Part shown: positions 1-10,288 of the stretch, in pieces | Layout of the letters: each line of letters opens with the position of its first letter | How positions within the stretch are numbered: the stretch's first letter is position 1 | From: Strongylocentrotus purpuratus | Taxonomy: Eukaryota > Echinodermata > Echinoidea > Camarodonta > Strongylocentrotidae | Assembly (NCBI RefSeq): GCF_000002235.5 | Contig: NW_022145597.1 | Location: 124,001 to 188,000, forward strand | Direction of reading: 5' to 3' | Length of the DNA stretch: 64,000 bases | Made by a program: the position numbers and the translations under genes | Notes under the pieces: generated by a model | Told to the model about the DNA's origin: nothing | What the model saw: the letters and a program-made list of their open reading frames with translations, nothing else | The model's database searches: none

Positions 1-60
1 TTTGTTAAAGAAGTGCATGATGAAGGTAAACCAATTTCAACCATGTTATCACCATTTCAG

Positions 61-154
61 GGCTTGAAAAAAGGCCTGTAGTGTAGTTTCTATTTTTCAT
101 GAGGTGCCTACATTTGTCCTTACTGCCACAGAAACTGTTCATGACTTTTGTGAC
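61..154 (+). pseudogene. RecQ-like helicase exon fragment, copy A (broken)
   Basis: This is the counterpart of the open exon at 34,845-34,998. It follows an acceptor-like TTTCAG. The frame that is open in copy B has a TGA here, and about 58 bases of the exon's 3' half are missing, so the donor GTATGT directly follows the TTTTGTGAC stretch. Its strand is opposite to the neighbouring transposase pseudogene, so the two genes point tail to tail. See the copy B entry for the family argument. Confidence 0.5.
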
Positions 155-207
155 GTATGTATTAATGGAAGTTCATGGATATATCTTATATGTTGCCCAT
201 ATATATA

Positions 208-582
208 CAGGCGCGTACGCAGGGGGGTGGGGGTTTGGGGGGTTAAACCCCCCCCCTTTGGAAATTTTTTGTGTGTAAACCCCCCTAAAAAAAACCTAAA
301 ACCCCCCCCTTTTGGATTTTTTTTTTTTTTTTTTTTTTTTAATTATTAAAAAAAAAAAAAAAAAAAAAAAAATTATTCCCATGGCCGACCTAAAAAAGGT
401 GACCTTACCCCCCCCCCCCCAACGGAGCAAATGTCAAATTTCCAAATTTCGAGACCAAAAAAAAAAAAAAAAAAGTGTCCTCTTACCCCCCCCCCCCCCC
501 CCCCCCCGCTTATTCAGCGGTCGGCTGAGTCGTTGCGATTTTTTTGGACCAAAAAAAAAAAAATGTGTCCTCTTACCCCCCC

Positions 583-617
<35 letters not shown>

Positions 618-710
618 CTTATTCAGCGGCTGGCTGAGTCGTTGCGAAATTTTCGGACCGATTTATAAATGTTAAAACCCCCCCTTGAAAAAATCCTGCG
701 TACGCGCCTG
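208..710. mobile_element. hAT-like MITE, TIR CAGGCGCGTACGCAGG, 8-bp TSD
   Basis: The element starts CAGGCGCGTACGCAGG and ends with the exact inverse. Both sides are flanked by TATATATA (200-207 and 711-718). Arm B has the empty site, in the stretch equivalent to about 34,780-34,815. Eight-base duplications with CAG termini fit hAT non-autonomous elements. The interior is almost entirely poly-C, poly-A and poly-T blocks plus two copies of a GCTTATTCAGCGG motif, and has no coding sequence. Apparent reading frames here are homopolymer artefacts. Confidence 0.8.
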
Positions 711-718
711 TATATATA

Positions 719-1336
719 TATATATATATATGCACCTAATTGATTAAACTATAGAAGGGACATATCTAGTGGCAGTACATAACTCTTATAATGTACAGTG
801 AAGTAATATGGAACCCCATGTAGCACTAAGTAATTAAGGAATGAAAGTAAATAGCATGAATACTAAACAAGTCATTAGGCATATAGGCTAATGTAGATTT
901 TTAACATGAAATACAATAATATTAATTATCCATTGTTTCAGCTTTTACTTTTAAGAAATAGGGGCATATCTCTCTTGATTATATAACAATCAAAAACACT
1001 TATAAAAAGCTTCATAAAAATGTGGAAATGTTATGTTTCATCCTAGTAGGATAATAAGCCAGATTTCTGTAGGTATACATTTTGATATTGATAAAAAGTA
1101 ACATACCATGTTATTACAAAGTAGGCTATTACAAAGGTACCTTCTAATTAGTATCATAAATGCTTGTATATAACATATACACGTATGAACATTACACTTC
1201 TAAAATATGAAAAATCATGGATTTAGCTTGATTTCCAGTGCCCAATTTTTTATATCAATTTTTTCTTCTCCTAGTTCACAGGAATAAAGTATCACATGGC
1301 AACTACAGTTTTATGCTGTCACATCATTACACACAT
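719..1336. other. Non-coding part of arm A
   Basis: AT-rich sequence, conserved in the other arm (about 34,250-34,780), with no gene or RNA signature that I can see. It lies between the helicase fragment and the transposase pseudogene and may be element 3' flank or intron. Confidence 0.5.
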
Positions 1337-1344
1337 AAGGGTAG

Positions 1345-2095
1345 CAGCGCTCAAAATACACGGGGGCGGTGGGCGATTCGCCCCCGTGAGCTACATAATC
1401 GCCCCCGTCAGGTTGCTCACGGGGGCGATTGCAAAATTAAAAATCGCCCCCGTGGAATTATAAAATAAAGATTTTCTTTTCTGTTATAACTTTAACACAA
1501 TATTGAGTTTTCAATTTTCAAATGAAATGGAACTTAGATTAGCGTGCAAGATTTCTTGTTTTATGAGTATTATTACCGATTCAGCTCACAGTGCAGTGCC
1601 GCCGTCAGCAGTGGTTATAGGCCTACTGCGCCCTTAGTAGCGGTACGTGTGCACGCTGCCGCGCTATGTCTGCTGGAGCTGGAGGCGATCGCGCAAGGGC
1701 AGAAACATGGTCATGGAGAAGTTTTTCGTTGTGAAAGCGTTAACCCGCTAAAATCTGGTGATTTCAATGACTAGCAAATAATGAACCTCGACCAGTAAAT
1801 CAATATTAGGGACCTTTAGATTTGCACGATGGGAACGTGGACTGAAACGTGTGACCTCCTTTAAGGCAGTGCCAGTGCTTAAAAGGACGTCACATGTGAC
1901 TGCCAGTGCCTTAAAAGGACGTAACACGTCCACGTCCACGCAATCTAAAAGTCCCTATTGGGAAGAAGAGGAAGACCAAGATGTCGTGGAATGATATGGT
2001 AACATGGGCAGATCTACGGGTGGGGGTTAGGGGTTTAACCCCCTCCTCCCACCCCCGGCCCCCTTGGGCTGCCAAGTGAAAATGTGATATTAAAG

Positions 2096-2129
<34 letters not shown>

Positions 2130-3326
2130 GGGGGATGCTGGAGAGAGACTACTGATCTATTTTATTTTTTTCATGGGGGGGGGGAGTGAAAGCGCCGTTT
2201 TAGCATGACTTTCTTTTTAACTCTTTCTTTCACCTATCTCAGATAACCCTAAGTTTTTGGTTGCTGCTTTATATGTATTTGATAATGCATGATTAAAGTA
2301 AAGAGAGAGAGAGAGAGAGAGAGAGCCACCATCATTTTGCAATGGTTCAGGGTTCGTGTAATGTACATTTGAAACCATTTCTTAGCGTCTCAACCCTAAC
2401 AAAATGGCAAAACTATTTTTGAGGAAAAGCATTATACTGAATTAAATAAGAATATAGCTTTATATTGCATGATACTAATACTGATACGGGCTAAAGACAA
2501 TGTGGTATTTGTATAGAGGTATTCCAAAATGACATTCTGATAATCAACATTTGTTCTGGTATCATAATGTATATACGCATAATACAACTGATCTTTATGA
2601 TTTCTTAACGTGACATAGCTTCTTTTCCCCCTGCAAACAAAAAAGAAAACAAGGTTATTTAATAAAAGGATCATGCGACAAATAATCATTGTGATTCAAA
2701 TTGATGCAAGGATTTTTTTGAATAAGCAATGCTTTTCACCAGAATCTTCTTTGTAAAAACGACTTTTACAATCTCAGCCATGCAAATCTGCCACTGTGTT
2801 GTAAGATCACTTTCAGATTAGGAGAAGTGTATTCTTTAAAGAGTATTTTACATTGAATGGAACGTCTCAACTCAGTAAGCATGGCTGAGATTTGTAAAAG
2901 TTGTTTTTACAAAGAAGATTCGGGTGACTAGCAGTGCTTATTCAAACAAATATTCGCATCAATTTGAATCACAACCATTATTTGTCGCTTAATCCCTTTT
3001 AAAGACCTTGTTTTCTTTCTCGTTTGCAAGGGAGAAGAAGATATGTCACGTTAAAGACATCATAAAGATCAGTGTTGTATGCGTATATATTATATACACA
3101 GGCCAGTAACAGCTATGTAGCTTGTAAATTTGTAAGAGGGAAAATGCTGATTGGAATGATAATGATGAAATAGCAAATAATTGAGGAGTATCATAGGTAC
3201 CAATTCAATGGATATTTGTATAAAAAATAGCCCCCGTCAGTACTAAAAGAGCCCCGTGAGAAGGTTCACGGGGGCTCTTTTTTTGGGGGAAGAGCCCCCG
3301 TGGACAAAAAATTAATTTGAGCCCTG
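1345..3326. mobile_element. hAT-like non-autonomous transposon, 1,982 bp
   Basis: Flanked by a perfect 8-bp duplication AAGGGTAG (1,337-1,344 and 3,327-3,334). Arm B has a single AAGGGTAG at the empty site. The left end is CAGCGCTCAAAA and the right end inverts to CAGGGCTCAAAT. Both subterminal regions (1,361-1,455 and 3,228-3,300) carry several copies, in both orientations, of a CCCCCGTG/CACGGGGG motif that forms GC-rich hairpins; these are candidate transposase-binding repeats. The interior has a run of about 30 G near 2,100, a (GA)n tract near 2,304 and a nested fold-back at 2,570-3,105. No transposase is visible. Confidence 0.85.
2570..3105. repeat. Fold-back with arms of about 220 bp inside the hAT-like element
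   Basis: The segment about 2,570-2,795 is mirrored by about 2,883-3,105, for example CTTTTACAATCTCAGCCATG against CATGGCTGAGATTTGTAAAAG. A loop of about 90 bases separates the arms. The pairing is imperfect, with scattered mismatches. No product is evident. Confidence 0.75.
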
Positions 3327-4989
3327 AAGGGTAGATATACCGTAAATACTCAGCAATGCATAACATATCTACCAAAAATATATGCTGATTAAGCGATTTG
3401 ACTCCCTATCCATCAAGATGACAAAATCCAGTAATGAGCTTAATCTCAACTTCAATCTCTCAAATTACAGTCAGACTTTGATGCATGGATCATCATACCG
3501 TTTCATTTCTCTGCTGCTTTAGCTTGTTCACTCTCCTCTTACTCATGGCTGACATCTTGGCTTTGTACTTGTTCAGATTCAATTTTTGTTCAAACTCAAA
3601 GTCTTCAAATCCTTGATGTGATCTTCCAGGGATTTCCACCAAACACTTGTGTTTTACCAGCAGTTTAGCAAGATTTGCAGTGTCAGATTCCCCGGCCTGG
3701 ACTTCAGGTTTCTGTACAACTTTCCTCCTCCCCATCGTCATCCTCCCCGTCGTCATCTTGGGGTCGAACTTTCTATTTATAGTCTTCCTCATTCCCACTA
3801 CTTGACTGTAACGTGATACATTACTCTCATTTAGAATCCCTCCAGCTCTGTCAATGGACACCTTGTTGTCTTTATCCTTTCCTACGTTCTTCCCCTCACC
3901 ACCATGTATGTTCTCTGTCCTATTCCACCTAAGCTGATGAGCTACCCTTTCTGATACTCCACCATTAACATCCATGATCAGATTGTGACCTTCGATTAGA
4001 TATTTCCAGTGATGTTTTTCATAGAAGTGGATCATATCTAGACGCCAGTGTAGGATCATGCGATTTCCATCTCCCTCTCGTACTGCATCATGGCGCACCA
4101 TCTCCCCAAGCCCTAAGTGCAGTATAGCTTTAGAATACTCAAATCTTGTATCTGGATTAGTCTCCTTTCCCTTCTTCTTGTTCTCTCTTTCCTCTTGATG
4201 CTGCTGACGACACTTATCACTGCAAAACCACTTTCCTTCGGAAGCTCTTCAAAATTGAACTGCAGACACTCAAGATGAAACCATTTCCCCCTGTCACATC
4301 TTTTGTTGTGACAGAACACCATTTCTACGTCTTCTCTTGTTTGTTTACAGATGCAGAAAGGTCCAAGCTCCTCATCCTCATCCTCCTCGGCCTCTAACTC
4401 TTCCTCGTCTTCCTCGGCAGGATGACCAGGCTGGTAGGGATGGAAAGATTTGTCCAGTACAGATTTACATATTTCACTGAAATATACTGACTTGGCCTTG
4501 GGATCCTGGGGTAGATCTTTGGGGGATCACTGGGCTTTGATATGCCCATGTACTCACACGCTGCAGCAACCACGTGTGCTTCTGTTGCAAATCTCAACAT
4601 ACTTGTGGCGTAGTTGAAACAGTAGGAGACTTTCGGTGTGACATGAGTGTGTTTATATCGGCTCTTGATGAAAGATAGACTCCCACATGACTTTACACTT
4701 TTTGCATCAAACAGAAGTTTGTATGTGTCCTGGAGAAGAAAAAAAAAAAAAAAAAAAAATCATGAATATGATGTGAAAAAATATACTGTTATTGTTGTTG
4801 TTGCTATATCCAAGACATGAATTTACACAGGGCTGGACTTGTTTTGAAGAGCCCTAAAGTAGGATATCTATTGTCTACATGCATTACATGAGCTTCCTGT
4901 GACTATATTTGTACACAATACATATAAGATTTGAAAGTTATTCAATATTATAAAGGTTTAATATCTGAATGACAATATGTCAGGACAAC

Positions 4990-5146
4990 AAGAGGCGGAT
5001 CTAGGAGCCCCAAAAACAGGCAAATTAAAAATAAAAAAATAAAAAAAGAAGACGGACCCCCTCCCCCTGGTCCAAGGTGGGTGGTGTTGATTCAGCGCTA
5101 AATATTTATTCACAAATTTGTAGAGGAAAAAAAACTAGTGCTCCTT

Positions 5147-5183
<37 letters not shown>

Positions 5184-5220
5184 ACACACCCTCCCTTGCC
5201 GCTGGCTGGATCCGCCCCTG
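4990..5220. mobile_element. hAT-like MITE, 231 bp, 8-bp TSD AGGACAAC
   Basis: Exact AGGACAAC at 4,982-4,989 and 5,221-5,228. Copy B has one AGGACAAC-like site (as its reverse complement GTTGTCCT near 32,540) and no insert. The ends are AAGAGGCGGATCTAG and, inverted, CAGGGGCGGATCCAG. The interior is a long poly-C run preceded by a TAGTGCTCCTTACC motif that recurs at 38,180, marking a family member there. It lies in intron 7 of the copy A gene. Confidence 0.85.
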
Positions 5221-5961
5221 AGGACAACTAATCCTGTAAGGACACTTCTCAACTCCCTTCCTCCAATCAACTTTTCTTCTGGACAGCTGTATACTGCTAT
5301 GAATTCATTACCTTCAGACAATTCAGGGCTTATTGATCTTAAGTGGTGCTGGGGATAGTTATCTGGGAAATAATTGTCCCAGGGAAGCATACATGTATGT
5401 CCATGTCCAAGGATAATTGATCGTATTGTGTAATTCTCGTACCCTTCAGTTTGATAGTTACGAAATTCAATGGAACTTTTTATCTCCTTACAGAAGTACT
5501 GTCTGCAATCAGGGCTAGTTGATTGTACAGGATGACTGTGGATTATGAACCAGGATCCAGTTTGACTATTTAGGTGACATAGATGCTTAGAGAGCATGCT
5601 GCTTGGTACTAAGCAAGGATCTTAAGGACCTAGAAAAGTTCAGAGAATTTGCTTCCTCCACACTTCAAGAACAAGAACAAATAGGAAATAGGTACCTCTA
5701 GGAAAAGTAAGCACTTATGCGACTCCTGTATGGATGGTAGTAACCCGCCGAGGCGATTCCACGGTGTATCTTCATTACTACGAACACCGATGGCATCTCG
5801 GACCCTCTCACAAGACGGCTGATCCCCGTACAATATCACTGGTATCGGAGACTCGTGTCCTGGAACATGCTTGTGCAGATGTGTCAGAACGTCTATCATA
5901 TCTGACACATTTGTTACATCTTTTTGCAGGACTCCTAAAGGTACCTGTACGTTTGGTGGAG

Positions 5962-6655
5962 TATCAGAAAGGGTAGCTCATCAGCTTAGGTGGAATAGGA
6001 CAGAGAACATACATGGTGGTGAGGGGAAGAAAGGGTAGCTCATCAGCTTAGGTGGAATAGGACAGAGAACATACATGGTGGTGAGAGGAAGAAAGGGTAG
6101 CTCATCAGCTTAGGTGGAATAGGACAGAGAACATACATGGTGGTGAGAGGAAGAAAGGATAGCTCATCAGCTCAGGTGGAATAGGACAGAGAACATACAT
6201 GGTGGTGGAGTATCAGAAAGGGTAGCTCATCAGCTCAGGTGGAATAGGACAGAGAACATACTTGGTGGTGAGAGGAAGAAAGGGTAGCTCATCAGCTTAG
6301 GTGGAATAGGACAGAGAACATACTTGGTGGTGAGAGGAAGAAAGGGTAGCTCATCAGCTCAGGTGGAATAGGACAGAGAACATACTTGGTGGTGAGAGGA
6401 AGAAAGGGCAGCTCATCAGCTTAGGTGGAATAGGACAGAGAACATACTTGGTGGTGAGAGGAAGAAAGGGTAGCTCATCAGCTCAGGTGGAATAGGACAG
6501 AGAACATACTTGGTGGTGAGAGGAAGAAAGGGCAGCTCATCAGCTTAGGTGGAATAGGACAGAGAACATACTTGGTGGTGAGAGGAAGAAAGGGCAGCTC
6601 ATCAGCTTAGGTGGAATAGGACAGAGAACATACTTGGTGGTGAGAGGAAGAACGT
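5962..6655 (+). repeat. 62-bp minisatellite, 11 units, derived from the gene's own exon 8 in antisense
   Basis: Units start at 5,971, 6,033, 6,095, 6,157, 6,220, 6,282, 6,344, 6,406, 6,468, 6,530 and 6,592 (62-bp period). Each is nearly identical to the exon 8 stretch that encodes SERVAHQLRWNRTENIHGGE (plus strand 33,620-33,690 in copy B). The host gene here is on the minus strand while the repeat reads in coding sense on the plus strand, so the pre-mRNA carries 11 antisense copies of its own last exon in intron 6, beside exon 7 (5,696-5,944). The first unit abuts the exon 7 acceptor. Confidence 0.9.
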
Positions 6656-6799
6656 GGAAAAGGATCATGAATACAAGGTGTGACCATTTCATTCAATGGA
6701 TGAAGTACAAATATGTGTAAATAATTGATATATAATGTGCAATAATTACTATCTATATGATTTAGATCATATGCTTGGAAATCACTGTAGATAAAACCT

Positions 6800-7675
6800 A
6801 TTATATTCCACATACTAAGAACCTTGCTCTACGATTGGTCATAATTAAATCATGTGATGACAGATAGTTCGCCCATCATTGCTGGGAGAAGCAAAAAGTT
6901 CATTACACTGTGTAGATAAGCTACTATCTACACAGTGCAACTTACTTTCACTGAAGATAGAAGTCCTATCTACACAGTGCAACGCACTTTAATTGTATAC
7001 GCTGCATTTTACTCTCCTCTTTAAGCGCTTTTAGTGTTAGTACGCGAACTTTGGTCAGGCGCGAACTATATGGTCACACCACCATACTGCATGCACTGTA
7101 TGTATCGTACACCGTTTGCTAGCTGTTAATTGATGACTTGTTGCTCTAAAATGATGGAAGAAGTGAAATGTTTCCGATGTGGAATATTATACAAATAATA
7201 CACATCAGTGAGGGCATTAGTAAGAATTAACCACACGAGGTACCTTTGGAACAGTCTAACACGCCTGAGGCGATAGCAAGTGTGGGTAATTTTACTAATG
7301 CCCGAACAAAACAATGTGTATTATTTGTTTTATAAGATTATGTTTTATTTGTTTTATAAAATGATGTTTTCTAACATGATTTTGATAATGACAGGTCATT
7401 ACCCAAATTACGCGTGATTACGCGTTAGGCAAAATAAATGCCTGGTCACGTGTACGCTTTCAACTAATCATTTGATTAGGATCCACGTCATCATCTTATA
7501 AAAAGCAAATAATCACCTTTTGGTTTCAGGCGATGGCAAACTATCACTTCCTCGGCGATCTGAATGTATACGCAGTGAATCTTTCCTCAGCTTTGCTTCT
7601 GAAAGATAGCTACATTCAGATCGCCTCGGAAGTGATAGTTTGTCCCATCACCTTCACCAACGGTAGTTATTTGCT
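6800..7675. mobile_element. Arm A-specific insertion rich in inverted repeats
   Basis: Arm B reads straight across this point (AAAACCTAATATCACC near 30,340), while arm A has about 870 extra bases. It holds repeated GTGTAGATA.CTATCTACAC blocks (6,910-6,985), a pair of inverted repeats at about 7,192-7,237 and 7,281-7,330 built on CAAATAATACACAT, and a strong hairpin at 7,529-7,660. The ends were not resolved and no coding sequence was seen. The family is unknown. Confidence 0.55.
7529..7660. repeat. Long hairpin, arms of about 42 bp
   Basis: GATGGCAAACTATCACTTCC... is answered by ...GGAAGTGATAGTTTGTCCCATC, with CGATCTGAATGTA paired to TACATTCAGATCG, around a loop of about 40 bases. It lies in intron 6 of the copy A gene within the arm A-specific insertion. 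Confidence 0.7.
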
Positions 7676-7754
7676 TAATATCACCAAATTTAAGAAAAAA
7701 TAATAATCAGTACTGTATGCATGCAACACAATTTAGATGTGAAGTAATCATCTT

Positions 7755-8045
7755 TTGGGGGATAAATACTTAATTGGACATGCATTATTAATAAACAAGC
7801 ATTCAAAAGATATTAGTGTGTGTATCGCAGTGGCTGCCTTGCTAAAGCCAGGGTAATAATTTGGGCAGCGCCAGGAGCGTCACAACGTGACGGACATGTG
7901 CGCTATATAAGAAGCCACCATTATTATTATTATTATTATCGGGGAGGGGGTGGGTGATTTCCATAACACTTTTGGGATAAATACTTAATTGCACATGCAT
8001 TATTAATAAACAAGCATTCAAAGGACATTAGTGTGTGTTTCGGGG
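7755..8045. repeat. Local duplication split by a LINE 3'-end fragment
   Basis: GGATAAATACTTAATTG..CATGCATTATTAATAAACAAGC occurs at about 7,760-7,825 and again at about 7,976-8,035; arm B has it once (about 30,205-30,260). Between the copies, about 7,832-7,940 is a fragment ending GCGCTATATAAGAAGCCACC followed by (ATT)n. That is the usual look of the 3' tail of CR1/L2-type non-LTR elements. The adjacent G-rich run near 8,045-8,085 is low complexity. Confidence 0.6.
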
Positions 8046-8159
8046 ATGGGGGGAGAGGGGGTGGGGGGGGGGGGAGGGGTGGGTGATTTTCATAACACTC
8101 TGAAATTTTTTGATAGTAACTTTGTAGGATGCCAAATCAAGATGCCACCAACCGTAGTT

Positions 8160-8163
8160 TATA

Positions 8164-8204
<41 letters not shown>

Positions 8205-8205
8205 T
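8160..8205. repeat. (TA)n microsatellite
   Basis: Pure TA repeat in intron 6 of the copy A gene, next to exon 6. Copy B has only a short ATATAT stretch here (near 30,095). Confidence 0.9.
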
Positions 8206-8857
8206 TAATCCTTTAACAATTGGAATATATATTTACCATCACACTTTTTTTCTTTGTCTCTGCCTGATAAGGATGCGGGATGTGTTCTGTGACGTCTATA
8301 TCCTTGAAGCATGGGATATGCTTGGACAGTATCCGTTCAATCATCACTTCATACTCATACCTGTGTGTATAATGAAGGGTCATTAACATGACAAGTTGTA
8401 TTTAATCATGTATGATAGCAAAGCAAATTGTAAATTGTTACAAATTATTTTAAAATCTCTTTTATAACAAAGATTGTTTAAGTATACAATAGCAGTAATG
8501 ATATTCCATTAAAACAGTTATGATAAAAAAGAACTTCAGAGATATTTCCCATGAAATTCAAATAAGTATTGTGTTTTATATACATGTATGTATATATATC
8601 ATATGTCTTCATCAGAGATACGGTACCCTTCCACAATCAAACCAAGGAGATATATATTTCTGGGTAAAGGCAAGAGGTCAACATTTCTAAAACAAATTTT
8701 GACAAAAAATATTATTTGGGATCCAATGGCATAGAAATTCCCCTTCAAAAGCACTTCCATTTATTGAACACTTGTAAGCTATATAGGTAATTCAACGTGC
8801 TTTGTATGAGAGGCATGAACTGAAGTTTTCCTCATACCGGTATTTATACACATGAGA

Positions 8858-8974
8858 GGGAGATGATCGGGAAAGAAAGAGGGAGATGATCGGGGGAGAA
8901 AGAGAGAGAAAGATAGAGAGAAAACACAGGGAGGAGAGAGAGAGAGATACAGAGAGGGATAGAGAAAGAGAAAC

Positions 8975-9006
<32 letters not shown>

Positions 9007-9030
9007 GGGGGGGGAGGGAGGGGGGGGGGA
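8858..9030. repeat. (GA)n/(G)n purine tract
   Basis: Purine-rich simple repeat in intron 5 of the copy A gene. It corresponds to the pyrimidine tract at 28,933-29,050 in copy B. Reading frames within it are artefacts of the repeat. Confidence 0.9.
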
Positions 9031-9387
9031 GACCACTAAGTATATTTACCTTAGCATGTCGTTGTCTTCAGTAGTGGGGATGAAGATATCTTGAGATATG
9101 TTTGATAGCTCTTTCAAGGATGGAGCCTCATCACTAAGGTTGAAGCATGACACACGGTCTATAGCTGCATGAGACCGCACCAAGTTTAGCTGACCTGAAT
9201 AAAACGGTGTCCTTGAAGGCCACAGACTCACATTGTCAAATGTCAATGTAAATCCAAATGTTGTTGTGGTCGTGTCATCAATGTTGGCACCTGTCAGGGA
9301 GGAACAGGTTCAAAACTAATCTAAAATGATATAGACCTGTGCTTCTGACATGTAACATTTTTCTGATTTAACTTGTATGTAAATTAA

Positions 9388-9567
9388 AGGCCGGCTGTAT
9401 TAGTTTGGCCGAGAGGAGTTAGACCACCCAGGAAGGTCACTGACAGGTGGCTATCTCATCAACTCAGCTCTCAATTAACATAAGAAAAAGAGGATCATGG
9501 GGGACTGATGGTCACCGATTAGGCATTATTTTCTATATATAGAGGGAGCAAGTAGTACTATGGGCCT
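9388..9567. mobile_element. Short MITE, TIR AGGCC, TTAA flanks (arm A copy)
   Basis: TTAA|AGGCCGGC at the left and GGGCCT|TTAA at the right. The element is present in both arms (copy B at 28,388-28,566), so it predates the duplication. A diverged partial copy lies at about 49,745-49,885 (shared GTCCCCCATGATCCTCT and GCCACCTGTCAGTGACC). TTAA duplications are typical of piggyBac and Kolobok families; which of these applies is not settled. Confidence 0.6.
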
Positions 9568-9936
9568 TTAAAGAAGTATTTTCTTGAACCTGTAAACAAG
9601 CAGTGTATTTCTATTTGTAAACATGTGTCCTATACTGTATACACTAGTTAGTATACACCAAGGGAAAATGTGCCAAACACAAAAACTATGAAGATGTTTT
9701 CATCCATTGTTTATTTCTGGAGATTTTCTAATAAAATGATTTCCAAGATATTTTACATTTTTCGTTCTCGATTCCAGATGTGAAATACTAAAAAAGACAT
9801 TCTTTGTCAAATCATAGTTGTCAAAAGCTAGACTTTGATAAATGCACGCACATCAGTTTAGCAATCGAGTCAAATTTCAGCTAATCATACAACTCAAGAA
9901 ATTACATCAAATAAAAATAGGTATCCTGTCATGATA

Positions 9937-10288
9937 ATAGTAATCCGTTTTTTTATAAGGCGCAATACACCGATCCAACGGTGTGCCCAAGCGCTTTACA
10001 GATATATTATTACCCCGGTCATCGGATTCAAGCTTACCCGCACACAATGTGTGCACATTTTCCACTCCCTGGGGAGCATTCCAGCCAGTCGCCATTTTAC
10101 AGGCGCACACTTGCTCGTTCAACCACATGAACGTTCACATCCTACCGGGTACCCATTTAACACCTGGGTGGAGAGTAGCAAGTGCAGGTAAATATCTTGC
10201 CAAAGGATATTAGTGCCGTGTCGGGATTCGAACCCTCAACCTTCCCATCTACAGTCAAGCGCCTTAAACCACTCGACCACGACACTCC
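9937..10288 (-). mobile_element. tRNA-derived SINE, 352 bp, 7-bp TSD CATGATA
   Basis: The minus strand begins GGGAGTGTCGTGGTCGAGTGG (box A-like) and has GGTTCGAATCC (box B), so the head is tRNA-like (Leu/Ser type) with internal pol III promoter boxes. The tail ends in a T-rich, ATTACTATT-type stretch. CATGATA flanks both sides (9,930-9,936 and 10,289-10,295). Copy B has a single CATGATA with no insert. The insertion sits in intron 4 of copy A, just past the exon 4 donor. Confidence 0.85.

Noticed and set aside
312..668. Frames of 68-118 aa made of Lys or Pro runs
   Set aside because: Produced by poly-A and poly-C blocks of a MITE.
5971..6655. Protein-coding repeat (SERVAHQLRWNRTENIH units)
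   Set aside because: The unit of 62 bp is not a multiple of three, so the frame is lost every unit, and it lies antisense in an intron.
10220..10288. Possible tRNA-Leu/Ser gene
   Set aside because: Box A and B are present, but the sequence continues into a SINE body with a target duplication and an empty site, so it is a retroposon head and not a tRNA gene.
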